Assembly: GCF_932526225.1 (NCBI RefSeq)
Contig: NC_064044.1
Location: 873,001 to 937,000, forward strand
Direction: 5' to 3'
Source: Nematostella vectensis
Taxonomy: Eukaryota > Cnidaria > Anthozoa > Actiniaria > Edwardsiidae
Length of the DNA: 64,000 nucleotides
Positions 22,424 to 45,500 of this stretch are shown here, piece after piece (the first letter of the stretch is position 1; each line of letters begins with the position of its first letter). Under the pieces are notes generated by a model. It saw only the letters and a program-made list of their open reading frames with translations. It was not told where the DNA came from and made no database searches. The translations under genes and the position numbers were made by a program.

Positions 22424-22879
22424 GAAAAGAAGGTGAAACATGGTTTATTTCTACTCGTTTTGAATAGAGACATTCACGAGGGGACGTTCACGAGGTCGAA
22501 AACCTTGTACTTTATCATCACAGGGGGGTCTGGGGCTTCTTGCCGAGATAGTATATAATCAGATGATGACAAGAATGAACTGAGACTGGAAATTGTTACT
22601 TTTGCAGCAAAATTTGATTAGGTAAATTTATATCTTTGAATTGAATTTCGAAGGTTTTATTGCCAAATTGCGCACTAATGGGTGTTTGGGAGCCAGTAGC
22701 GGATCTAGGGGTAGGGTTTAACCCCCCCCCCCCTTCCTTTTTGGGCTGCCAGATGTAACAGAAACAATTACCCCCCTCCCCCTTTGTCACTAAGCCAACC
22801 CCCCCCCCCCCCCCCCCCCCCCGTTAGCTAAAAGCTATGTCCGCCCATGGGAGCTGTAAGGAGCACGCGAAACGACCTC
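22424..22879. other. Intergenic DNA with C-rich dispersed repeat
   Basis: Includes 22700-22822: GGATCTAGGGGTAGGGTTTA, long C-runs, TTGGGCTGCCAGATGTAACA, TTTGTCACTAAGCC and a run of more than 20 C. The same element occurs in reverse complement at 29361-29491. Confidence 0.7.
22700..22822 (+). repeat. C-rich dispersed element, copy 1
   Basis: Shared landmarks with the inverted copy at 29361-29491: CTAGGGGNAGGGTTTA, CCTTCCTTT, GGGCTGCCAGA, CCCCTTTGTCACTNAGCC, and a terminal homopolymer C-run. Confidence 0.7.
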
Positions 22880-24474
22880 AAATAGAGTAAACACATTTAA
22901 CTATCCTATCGCCTATCGTGTACTGACGGGCGAAATGCCCTAGAGTAAACACTGAAGTACCATTAAACCATGCACTACCATTTAACTATCCTATCGCCCG
23001 TGTACTGACGGGTGAAATGCCCTAGAGTAAACACTGCCGTACCATTAAACCATGAACTACCATTTAACTATCCTATCGCCCGTGTACTGACGGGCGAAAT
23101 GCCCTAGAGTACACACTGCCGTACCATTAAACCATGCACTACCACTTAACTATCCTATCGCCCGTGTACTGACGGGTGAAATGCCCTAGAGTAAACACTG
23201 CCGTACCATTAAACCATGAACTACCATTTAACTATCCTATCGCCCGTGTACTGACGGGCGAAATGCCCTAGAGTACACACTGCCGTACCATTAAACCATG
23301 CACTACCATTCAACTATCCTATCGCCCGTGTACTGACGGGCGAAATGCCCTAGAGTACACACTGCCGTACCATTAAACCATGAACTACCATTTAACTATC
23401 CTATCGCCCGTGTACTGACGGGCGAAATGCCCTAGAGTACACACTGCCGTACCATTAAACCATGCACTACCACTTAACTATCCTATCGCCCGTGTACTGA
23501 CGGGTGAAATGCCCTAGAGTAAACACTGCCGTACCATTAAACCATGAACTACCATTTAACTATCCTATCGCCCGTGTACTGACGGGCGAAATGCCCTAGA
23601 GTACACACTGCCGTACCATTAAACCATGAACTACCATTTAACTATCCTATCGCCCGTGTACTGACGGGCGAAATGCCCTAGAGTAAACACTGCCGTACCA
23701 TTAAACCATGAACTACCATTTAACTATCCTATCGCCCGTGTACTGACGGGCGAAATGCCCTAGAGTACACACTGCCGTACCATTAAACCATGCACTACCA
23801 TTCAACTATCCTATCGCCCGTGTACTGACGGGCGAAATGCCCTAGAGTAAACACTGCCGTACCATTAAACCATGCACTACCATTCAACTATCCTATCGCC
23901 CGTGTACTGACGGGTGAAATGCCCTAGAGTAAACACTGCCGTACCATTAAACCATGAACTACCATTTAACTATCCTATCGCCCGTGTACTGACGGGCGAA
24001 ATGCCCTAGAGTACACACTGCCGTACCATTAAACCATGAACTACCATTTAACTATCCTATCGCCCGTGTACTGACGGGCGAAATGCCCTAGAGTAAACAC
24101 TGCCGTACCATTAAACCATGAACTACCATTTAACTATCCTATCGCCCGTGTACTGACGGGCGAAATGCCCTAGAGTACACACTGCCGTACCATTAAACCA
24201 TGCACTACCATTCAACTATCCTATCGCCCGTGTACTGACGGGCGAAATGCCCTAGAGTAAACACTGCCGTACCATTAAACCATGAACTACCATTCAACTA
24301 TCCTATCGCCCGTGTACTGACGGGCGAAATGCCCTAGAGTACACACTGCCGTACCATTAAACCATGAACTACCATTTAACTATCCTATCGCCCGTGTACT
24401 GACGGGTGAAATGCCCTAGAGTACACACTGCCGTACCATTAAACCATGCACTACCACTTAACTATCCTATAGCC
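22880..24474. repeat. 82-bp minisatellite, about 19 copies, hairpin in each unit
   Basis: The unit includes CCATTAAACCATGAACTACC, ATTTAACTATCCTATCGCCC, GTGTACTGACGGGCGAAATG and CCCTAGAGTACACACTGCC. TCGCCCGT and ACGGGCGA form an 8-bp stem around a short loop in most units. Subtypes (GAACTACC/GCACTACC, GGGCGA/GGGTGA, ACACAC/AAACAC) recur in blocks, showing higher-order duplication. Confidence 0.97.
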
Positions 24475-24795
24475 GAAACGGCTTATCGAAAGATCTATTA
24501 GAACGACTCTTGCCATTTTACCCCAAAAGTAACGCAAACAAATTCGCATATCACAAACCTTTTCACTTTGTAGTATGGTGTCGGTATGCTCACGGGCTGG
24601 AAACCGAACCCGCGTGCGCTCATAAATAACAACAGAAGATATGGTCAACAATGGTTGTCATACTCTTAATACTTTTGTAGATTTTAGTAATAATTGAGTA
24701 TACATTGGCTTCGTTCTGGTAATACTTTAGATTTGCGCAACCCTGGGTATCACTGGCTCCAAGCTTCACTACTAAAGTGTCGCGAACCGGCGGGA

Positions 24796-24935
24796 ACCCT
24801 TTGCTTGGTTGCTTGGTGAAGCTTGTTGAGACCCTTTGCTTGGTTGCTTGGTGAAGCTTGTTGAGACCCTTTGCTTGGTTGCTTGGTGAAGCTTGTTGAG
24901 ACCCTTTGCTTGGTTGCTTGGTGAAGCTTGTTACC
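24796..24935. repeat. 35-bp tandem repeat, four copies
   Basis: Units start at 24796, 24831, 24866 and 24901 with ACCCTTTGCTTGGTTGCTTG followed by GTGAAGCTTGTTGAG. Near-identical, so recently expanded. Confidence 0.95.
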
Positions 24936-25052
24936 CATAGTGTAGATTTACGTCCACACCCCAATATTCTCTCAATCTCAAAGTTCGATTCGTTTATTCA
25001 ATAACCGTATTTTTTATATTAGAAATTACAAGAATTTGTAACGCAATTTGCC

Positions 25053-25272
25053 AGGCATGGCTACTGACAGTACGTCAACAATTACCAGTTACAGCCATGC
25101 TGGTGAGAACACGTGACATGAAGGGGCGTGGCTACTAACAGTACGTCATCAATCACCATAGTCAGTCATGCTGAGAACACGTGACCTGAAGAGGCGTGAC
25201 TATTGGCAGTACGTCATCAATTACCATTGTCACAGCCATGCTGGTGAGATCACGTGACCTGATGAGGCGTGG
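25053..25272. repeat. About 70-bp repeat, three diverged copies, with CACGTG and TACGTCA motifs
   Basis: Each copy holds CAGTACGTCA (CRE-like) and ACACGTGAC or TCACGTGAC (E-box) plus an AGGCGTG motif, at 68-73 bp spacing. The arrangement lies between the coiled-coil gene and the 3' end of the kinase gene. Confidence 0.8.
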
Positions 25273-25787
25273 AACTCAGGGACATTTTAGCATCACACTA
25301 TCCCCTTTCAGCCTTTCCCATCGGGCATTTTGTCATCAAAAGGCAAACACGCCGCGAAACAACATCTAAGTGCGTGCGCCCTAGGGACTCGTTGGGGAGA
25401 AATCTGCACGGACACATCAAGTACTATGAAATAAAGTGAGCTTAAAATTGCCACTAGAGATCCCCCTCCCTCTCCTCCCTGAGAACTCAGACCGGGGCTC
25501 AGCCCGCGGAGACCTGGTTCCGATACACGTTTATATTCTTTCCCTTTCTTGTGCAACATCTCCATCCGAAGTTTAAAAAAGTGATTAAAAAATTCGACTT
25601 GCCCGGCCATCACTCAACGACGGCGAACTTAACAAATCGCTGAGCTAAACCTCCCCACCCCTCCCTCCCTTGCGTTAGCTTGATCATAGCCCCCCCCCAA
25701 ATATCTGAAGCGCCGCCAGCAGACATCTTCTTGTTCCTCATGCTTTTTACCGCTGAACCAAAATGGAGGCTCAGGCACAGTCGGCTT
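25273..25787. other. Presumed 3' UTR of the kinase gene and intergenic DNA
   Basis: No exon recognised. The minus-strand kinase transcript should end here; no clear AATAAA was seen on that strand close to the stop codon. Confidence 0.4.
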
Positions 25788-35950
<10,163 letters not shown>

Positions 35951-36513
35951 GATTTGAAGCCTGCTTGGGATCCCACGCTACTATTAGAACTAGATCGTGT
36001 TGTGATTACATGATTTCGGTGCAATCGGCCAGAGCATAAGGGACGAATTCGCCGATGCCCAAAGCCTTCAGAAACGGCTTTTCCAATATGGCGACCGCTC
36101 GCTACCCAGCGTGCATTGTACATAACAAACATGATCACTTCCGGTCTGACTGGAATGGAAACCATTTCCCTCCCTCTGTTTTTTGGGGGGGTGGGGGGTG
36201 TTGGGTCTTTGTTCTTCCCTCGTGTCAGCATTTGAGGGTTCCCTGCTAGACTAGAAGAGGCCTCTTTTTATATTTCTCTGAGATGGTGTTCAGAGAGGCC
36301 TCAACCAGCAAGGAAAATTGCTGCGTGGATTGCTGATTGGCGTTCTACTGTATCACGGAGCCCTGTGCTAGCGCGGCCCTGGGACCTAATAGTACTCGAG
36401 CAGGGCTGAAACTTTGCAACACCAAAATGATTGTTAAAAATGTCACAAAATTCCCTTTCAAAATGACAAAATAGACCGCTTTGGGCAGATAGGGAGTCGT
36501 ATAACTCTCGACT
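35951..36513. promoter_or_regulatory. Shared head-to-head promoter region of the kinase and ORP genes
   Basis: The 563 bases between the two divergent ATGs contain AATATGGCGAC at 36085-36095, a perfect match to the YY1 consensus often found at metazoan transcript starts, and CACTTCCGG at 36136-36144, an ETS-type core. Both are typical of TATA-less housekeeping promoters, and no TATA box is obvious. Confidence 0.55.
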
Positions 36514-39500
36514 ATGTCTGCCAGTAAGAAATCTGACCGGGAAGAAAAACTGCTTCAGGCGGCAAGACGGGGAGAGCTACAAACAGTCAACGTATGTTCG
36601 ACTTGCCCTTTTGTAAACCCTATTGCCCTTTTAAGTATATATTCTTTTAATTACCAAAACTGAGGATGAGATATACTGCTACTTGATAACTTCGTTAATA
36701 CGAATCATTATTTAAAGGTCATGCTACTAGCTAGTGTGTTATGCGGTTCTATGATTGATACTTACAAGGTCGAACTTGCTTTGTCATCAAATTAACATCT
36801 TCTGCGATTGGATCATTATGTTGATTCGTGCCCTGTGGTACCGATCAGGGTCTACATAAATACCCCTTTCCTTGGTTGCTTTCTTTTAAGAACATGCCTA
36901 AAATTACAAAAGAAAAGTTAGTCTTTTGATGTCTGGGAAATTGCAGTAAAATTATATTAGAAATTCAAGTTTAATGATTCCTGTTTGATTGTAAGATTTA
37001 GATATGACATTAATAGTGATCACATCTTTTAATTGTTGCTTCTTTTTTTCCATATAATTTGACTTCAACAATTAATTTGATTATCATTTTATTATAACTT
37101 AGCATATTACAATTATTACTTACAAAAATTGTTACAATTATAACATATTACAATAATGGTTACAAAAATGTATATAAGGTATAGTGGTGCCCTATTATCG
37201 GACACTCAAATAAAATCGTAAATATCTCGAACAATAGAAAAACACACCGAAAAATGACCTATTGAGTCAAAGAAACAACATTCAGAAAACATGTATTCCG
37301 AAGCTTTTTACGAGTGTTTATTGTTGCGCACAACTAGAAATAATTTACTTTCACGCACCACAAAATGGTGATTGAAATCCTCTCTTTGACTTGAATACAC
37401 AAGGGCGAAAAAAAGCCGTAAAAAAAGATTAACCGATTGTGATGAAAGTCGCTCAGCGAATCCGCCATTTTGATCTCCCAGGATGCTATTTGGCAGCTGT
37501 TTCCATAGACACTTCGGGATAGCTGGAAGTGTTTGTATCTAGCCTCAGTGCCCTATTATCGAGCAAACAGACAGTCGAGCAAACGCTGAATGATTTAACG
37601 TAAATTAGAGTCATTGCCAAGCGAAAGCACATTTCGCTGTGCAGTTTGTCACGCGCGTGATGCATGTGTTTTAAATTGCTTGCTACAGCGGAGAAAGAGT
37701 CTCAAACTTAATTCTATTGTGACTTTTGCAAAGTACATTAGTCAATTATTGCCTGCTGTATTTTATTGAAAATGAAACATGATTTTCCCATTATTTTTTT
37801 AAGAAATCTGCTGTCTGTAATAGGGCTAGGGTGTCTGATATTAGGTAAGAGCATCCGATAATAGGGCTAGGGTGTCCGATAATAGGTAAGAGCATCCGAA
37901 AATAGTGCTTCACAACACTTCTTACTAATGATTGTTTTCTCCAGAATTTAACCATTTTGTTATCTAGATCAAATTATTATGTTTAATAGTCAGTGATTTC
38001 TAGCTGTAGAACCTAAAATTCAATTTGCTTAATACGCGAGATATTTGAGCATAAATAAATAAGTGTTCAATAATAGGTTCCATTACCTTACATTTTATCA
38101 TTAAAAAGATATAGACAAAAATGTCAATTGAACAAAATAAGTTTTGTTATAACCAATTATTTACTTAAGCACATTAGAAATAAAGATTTATTACATGGCT
38201 ACAATAGTACGCCCGCTCTAATTGGCTTTTGAGTGGGCTGGAATCCTACCATATTGCCAATGGGCGGGTTTGGATATCTTTTCACAGCAGGCTTTGTTTA
38301 TTAGCTGAGTGAGTTTGCGAAAACAAAATCGACCAAAAAAAATCAACAAAAAAAACACAAAACAAACAAACAAACAGGTCTTTAAAGTTGAGAATGGACG
38401 ACAACAAGCACTTTGCATATGAGTTTTATTATCCTTGACAAGATTGTAAAAGAATATTTTACAAGAAGAAAAACAAGTTATGACCAGCCGGCAAGTGCCA
38501 CTGATAGCAAAGAAATACAAAAAGCTTATTTATGTTTGACAAACATTAAGAAATGAATAAATAACAAGGGGTGCAAATACCCAAAAGAGTCTTTTAAAAA
38601 CACTACAGCTTCTTTGTAAATGCAGTATTTTCATCAAATCATCATAGAGCAGCACAAAGCGATTGACGTTTTCTTCTTCAGAAGTTTGTTCTAGTTACGT
38701 AACATGAAGTTCTCACACCAAACAGGCGATTCATGCCATGAAGACTGACATCCAAGCTTTTTTTGTTATTGTTTGGATCTGTAGCTGAAACCTGTAGCTT
38801 CCAAAAGGTGAAAATAACTGACCTTGTCACAACGATGAAAACAACACAGAACTGTAAATAAACCAAGTAAATCTTTTTGCTTCGATTTCCATTTATTTGG
38901 TCCGAAGGATTAATTCTTCTTTTTACATCTTGAGGGCTACTAAAAGCAACATCTCTTCACAAGGTCTATTTGGTATATGTTGTCGTTTTTGTTGAATGTT
39001 TACCAAATGTTTTCACTGTTTTACATTTTTTAAGTTGACCAAGTGTTTCTTGCTTTTCCACCTTTTTTAAATAGGTCGATAAACTAATAAATATTTGTGC
39101 AAAAGCGAAAGTTGATTTGTTTCCTCATCATTTTAAATCTTAAAAGTCATACAATAAAACTTTTATTAACCTTGCTTGCTTGGGCTGTTTATTCAAGAGC
39201 TCGGTCTGATATTAGTTTGTACAGCCTTCATGCTCCGCCAATAAGTAGATATAAACAGCTATTTCAGATAACTTCAAATAAATATTTTAAGTATAACTTC
39301 AGTGCAAACCTTTGTTAAATTTTTTTTTATGTACTTATATCCCTCATTGTAGCAAGCCTTTCGGGTGGGGGGGGGGGGTAGTTGTATGTGAAGCGTTTGA
39401 CCATCTCTTTTCAATTGTAAATTATTGCTATTATCCTTTTTCCTCTTACCATCCTAGGGTTTGTTAAAAGATAAATCTGGATCACCATCTGGTATTGATG

Positions 39501-42500
39501 TCAACTGCAGAGGTAAAAACTAATAATAATAGCATAACTGAAACACCCAAGTAGTTGAAAACTAGAATATCGTATAGGATTCATTCAAACAGAGAAACGG
39601 ATGTGTAAGTTTTAATTATGTTTTGTGAATGAGATTCTAGAATGTGCACATCCTTGTAAGATTATAACATTTTGGCATCTTGGACCACCTGCTTCATATA
39701 AAAAGACTTCTTGTTATGCTGTGCTCTTTTCAGTCTCACCTGGAAGGTCTCAATAAAGGTGAGACACTTGGATACCAATGGACCTATTTTCTTGATAAAG
39801 CCTGCAGTAAAAAGATATGATTGAGGAAGGATAATGTAATGTCAACACAGATTTGCCCTAATCCAAGATTACTTGCATGCCATGCTTAACTGTGAAACCA
39901 TCCGATTTTGATTGTTATTTCTGTCTTCCAGGCAAGTCAAAGGCTAACAATGGCTGGACCCCAGTCCTGCTTGCTTCATATTTTGGCCATAAAGATGTTG
40001 TAGAAATATTAATTAAGGTGATATACTGTATAATTTATTATGTGTTTGTGTGTTATGATTTCAAAATCCTGCTAGCAGAGCTTTCTTCCTGTTTGGTTTC
40101 GATAGCAGCTGTCGGCAGAGGTTTCTCCTGCGGACATAAACGAATGAGAATGCGAAATAACAGACTCTTGACACAGATTAGTGAACTGGAATAGAAACAA
40201 ACAGGAAGAAAGCTCTGCTAGCAGGGTAAAGGTGTTTATACTGTTTGTTGGTGTGTTTTGAGTTATATATGAATTTGATTTTTAGAGTTCTCATAATGAA
40301 AACAATCTACATAAAGCCTGGCCTAGGGTTGCTAATCTCCTCTTATTTCTCCTTTTTTCTTTTTCCTGTCTGTATCCATTATTAATACTAAGAATTGCAT
40401 ATTGATGATTGTTTTTAATGCCTGCTGTCTGTATCTTACAGGCCGGAGCTGATATTAATGCTCAGAATGGAATGGGTTACACTGCCCTCCACCTGGCTTC
40501 CTTCACTGGGCGAACGGTGTGTATACTCCAAACAGGCTTGAAATTAAAGGTTCCCAAAGTTTTTAAATGAGGCATGGTTGAGGCTTTTAGTTGGTAGTCA
40601 GTGGATACCTGGAGTATTGATTGCTACTGTTCCTGTTGTTGTTGTTGTTGTTCTGTTTCTGTGCTGTTGTTTATGCTCCTGCTGATTGTCATGCTGTAAA
40701 ATAGTTATTTTGACTTGTGTCATTGTTTATTACTTGTGTATGCCCCAGGCTGTTGTACTACTGTTGCTTGAGAATAATGCTGATGTGACGATCATCAATG
40801 GAGAAGGGAAGACCCCCAGCCAAGTGGCCAACAAGGATGAAATCAAGCAGCTTATTCTTGGTACACCGTACACTTCAAATGAGAATATATTTTTTTTGTC
40901 AATTTCGTGCTATCAACAAAGCAGTCCCTAAGTGCTTCACATGTGAAAGAATTTAACCCTATGTATGATAGTGGCTGGTAATACCTACTGCTCCATGCAA
41001 TTATGAGTACGTAGTGGTTTGTACACACTGTCACTGTTAATGGTAATACAAGCATTCCACTCTGTGGATCCTCTCCTAATAGACTATGGAATGGAAGGGA
41101 ACAGGCTTTACATACCCAACTAAGAAGACGAGGGGTTAACAGTCCCCATTGTAGAGAGCCAGGTTTTTACATGTTGAAAAAGTACCAAATTGACCTGACT
41201 TGGTTTCAAACTGTTTTCCTCTTTCTTTCTAATCATGAAAATCACTACATCTTAAGTAAATTGGAAATTTAAAATAGCTGCTACAACCATCTTGATTCTT
41301 ATCTAGCCTTACTCATCCTTCCCAGAGGGCCGACTACTCATCTAAAATGGCTTTTCTGTTGATTGTCTGATTTAGCGGCAGAGAAAAGTCATCAATTGGC
41401 ACTACAGGAGCAGTTGCTGACTGCTGCGCGGGACGGCAACACAAATGAGATCAAGAGACTTGTAAGTGTTATGCACTTTACTCTCATCTTGACTAGTAAT
41501 AAGTGGAACTTTGTATTTGTAGTTACTTACTGTATTTGTAGATACTGAGTGTCAATAGGGTGCGTAATGGGATGTGTCAATAGGGTGCGTAATGGGTGTG
41601 TCAATAGAGTGCGTAATGGGTGTGTCAATAGGGTGTGTAATGGGTGTGTCAGTAGGGTGCGTAATGGGATGTGTCAATAGGGTGCGTAATGGGTGTGTCA
41701 ATAGGGTGCGTAATGGGATGTGTCAGTAGGGTGCGTAATGGGTGTGTCAATAGGGTGCGTAATGGGTGTGTCAATAGGGTGTGTAATGGGATGTGTCAAT
41801 AGGGTGTGCCAGTAAGATGGTTTAGATCACACTGGTAGGAACAGTTCATCGACTCATGCAGGTTTAATTTCCCACATGCAGAATTTTGCTGGCATTGTGT
41901 TATGTTTCAACAGCGTCCTGCAAGTATGATTATGTGTGCACACTAATTTTTATTGATGTCCTTACCAGGGCATTGGAAACATGTTTGTTGAGATTGCAAT
42001 GTTGGTGGTGATATTAAAGTTGGAGATGAAGTTGCTTAGGGTGATGGTTTATGATCTTCATATTGCTAATAGTTTGGTGCTTTTGTTTAGAGAGCACCAT
42101 ATCTGATGTTGTTTATGTATTCTGTTGGGTCATGTTTAGTTGGTGTTTTAATAAGTACATCGAGTCATTGTTAATTATGTTGTCAGGTAAGCCTCCCTGA
42201 CCCTCCAGACATCAACTGCAGGGACTCCATGGGGAACACCCCACTACACTGTGCGGCCTACAGGTACTCAAGAGATGCCAAATACCAAATTCTTCATTGT
42301 TTTGCAGCGTCTCATTTTACAGTCAAATTCGCTGTGGTGCGACCACAGCTAATTCAAAATCCATGCCTCGTTTGGTAAATAACGCAAAGTCAGACACAAG
42401 CTTTGGGAGCGGTTTGTCTGGTTTTGATTGTTTGGTTTGATTGACTACGCACTATTCTCAAATGAAGAAAGAAATTTTGGATTCTGGCAGGTCGCACGAC

Positions 42501-45500
42501 AACAAATTTGGCTATAAAGTTGATGATGCTTCAATTTCCGTAAGTCGTCTTTGGGGATCCAGTGTGAATCTTATTTCTTGTGTCTTTCCCTGTACTCCTT
42601 CTTCAAGTCCGTGTCGCCCTGGGTCCCCGAGAAGACTGTAACAGTTATTTGTTTAGAAATTTTCACAGCGTCTCTGATGATTTTAGTAGTTATGATTGTG
42701 AAAACGTGAAGGATGATTGTGATGGTAGTTGTTAATATGATTGGAATGAGGACTGTGATTGCAATGTGGATGTGATAGTGATGATGATGGTGATGGTGAT
42801 GGTGATGGTGATGATAATTGTGATGGTGATGATAATTGTGATGGTGATGATAATTGTGATAATGATGATGGTGTTGGTGATGATAATTGTGATAATGATG
42901 ATGAATGTGAGGGTGATGATGACTGTGAGGGTGATGATGATTGTGATGGTGATGATGACTGTGAGGGTGATGGTGATGGTGATGGTGATTATAATTGTGA
43001 TGGTGATGATAATTGTGATAATGATGATGGTGTTGGTGATTATAATTGTGATAATGATGATGACTGTGAGGGTGATGATGACTGTGAGGGTGATGATGAT
43101 TGTGATGGTGATGATGACTGTGAGGGTGATGATGGTGATGGTGATGACGATTGTGATGATGATGACTGTGGTGGTGATGATGACTGTGACAGTGATTTGG
43201 TAAATAGTGATGATGATTGTGATAGTGATGGTTATTATGATGATTGCCGTGGCTGTTGTTATTTATATAGCTACTATACCCAGTGGTCTTTTCTTGTCTT
43301 TTCATCTTGTCTTCTCGTGGTAATTTTGATGGTTATTATGATGATTGTGGTGGCTGTTGTTATTTAATTATATGGCTACTATACCCAGTTGTCTTTTTTG
43401 TCTTTTCATCTTGTCTTTTTGTGGTAATTTTGTATGCAGTTGTTCATGCATTATTGTCAGTGGTGCGCCACTGACAATAATGACTTGATTTCTAACTCAC
43501 TGCCGTACCATAGGGGGCACAAGGAAGTCGCTGTTACTCTGCTGCAGAATGCTTCAGATACTTCCCTTAAAAATAACTCAGGTGAGTCTCCTCATACGCC
43601 AGATGGAACATGGCACCCATGTATAAAATCCTCTGAGATCGTGTTTCTTCTACGAGAATAACGGTATAACTGACCTTTGCCGTGATGATATATTGGGCAA
43701 ACAAAGGCTAGTTAGAAGTTTCAGCTCTTAGATAATGGGTAGAGTGTTAGTTATACAGAGGAAAGTCATTGGAAGGTCTTGAAATACAGTAGTTATTGTC
43801 AATCTGGTAAGCACATTCGTATATTTATTCCCCTTGACAGGTCAGACGGCACTTCAGCTCACTCGTGACTCCAGGATGAAAAAGCTGTTAGACGTCCAAC
43901 CATTACAGGTAAACTATTTGTATATGGCATTTTTGTATAAGCCCTAGTAATGGTTATCCTATGTTTTTTTCTGTGAAATCGAGGCTTTGGTGGATTGGGG
44001 TATGTATGTAGCCATTTTGCAACTTTTTTTTGGCTCGATTTATGGTAACATCCTGACTAAAGGGCTTAAAATGCTTTAATTTCTTGGTAAAAAAAATGAG
44101 AAAAGGCTAGGGGTATCGATGGGTAAATCCGAGACTTGCCGAGGCGCCGAGACCCGCGTTTCAGAATCCGAGCCCAAGACTCTTGTTAAATTTTGGAATC
44201 CGAGCCCAAGCTATCCGAGCTTGTTTTCGGATAACTTGCTCGAGGTATGTCATAAATCGCATAAACATTAAGGTACCCATCGCTACCCCTAAGGCTGCTC
44301 TGTAGAACTCAACCAGCCAAAGCCTTGTTTTCGAGCTGAAACTCTACAAGCCCCTCACCCCCATTACCCGGTTTCCAGCCCAGTTCAGGGATCTCCACGC
44401 TTGCTGTGCAACCTCCCCTTACACGCTTAGCCTACCAGCCGGCTCTCATTTGAAAATGTTTTGCTTTTGAACATTGGGAATCCTGTGTAATGCAGGGACG
44501 AGGAACACTGGATCGGCCCCAATAAACCTCTGTGTTTGCGCGCTCCAAAAAAAAAAAAACGTTTTTAATAAGGTTTTTTGAAAAACAATGATTTGCTGAA
44601 TGAATCTCGCTTTTTGCTTGTTTACCGCGAAGTAGCATAAAGCAAGGAGGTTGATTGTCTTATTGCCCGTGAGATAGAAATAGTAAAACTATATATACCT
44701 GTTTCAAAAATAATACATACAAAATACGTTGTATATATTGGGTACTCCGAAGTATACTGGGTAAGATTGAAAGGGCAGTTCCACAATGGTTAAAAAAGGG
44801 ATCTCTAGTTTTACTTCAGAAAGCTCTAAAACAGTCAAGATCATGCGGAAACTTTTACAGGATTTTACTCTATAACTATATGGCTGTCATCATTTTTTAT
44901 TTAAAATAAATTTGGTTTAAACATCTCACATCGAGCAGATGAAAATAAATTACTACTATTTTGTCTTCACAAAGATCAAGTGTACCACGTTACTTCACTT
45001 TTCTTTCTACAATATTTTCACGAAAAGTGCTTTTTGAAATAGGCATAGTTGATCCTAATTTCTATATGGATAACGATATTTAAAGAGGAGCTGATCACGT
45101 TATTTCTTTTGGGAAATAGGTCACGAAGAAAAACAATTGCATAAGACAATTTTCCTCTAGAAAAAAGAAGGTAAAGAAATGATTCTGTTGATTTCTTTTA
45201 CACTCTTATTCTAATGGTAAATACTGTCTAAAATAATATGGAAGAAAAACAGCTTGCAGAGTTTGAAACCTCTCACTCCTGTACTGCACGCTATTTACTG
45301 ATCTTAATAAGAATTCTTCTCTGCTTGCTTGTTGTTGAAAATTGCTTTAGTCATCGTGTTATTTTCTATTAATCAGACCATCAATAAGATTGTACCAAGA
45401 CACGAGGGAATACTTTTAAAGGTAAGTTTACTTAATCGTGGTCCCTACTGATAGGCCGTTTTTTAGATAATTGGGAGCCCTGTGTTCTTTCAGCGTTTAA

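Larger units (their letters stand above)
36514..43908 (+). other. ORP exons 1-9: ankyrin-repeat module
   Basis: Codes residues 1-235. Ankyrin signatures are [78 protein letters not shown] and [18 protein letters not shown]. The start [20 protein letters not shown] resembles the N terminus of ORP1L, in which this module binds Rab7. Confidence 0.9.

Noticed and set aside
42571-43367. His-rich (minus) and Asp/Gly- or Met/Val-rich (plus) ORFs
   Set aside because: Low-complexity GAT/GGT tract in an ORP intron read in several frames.
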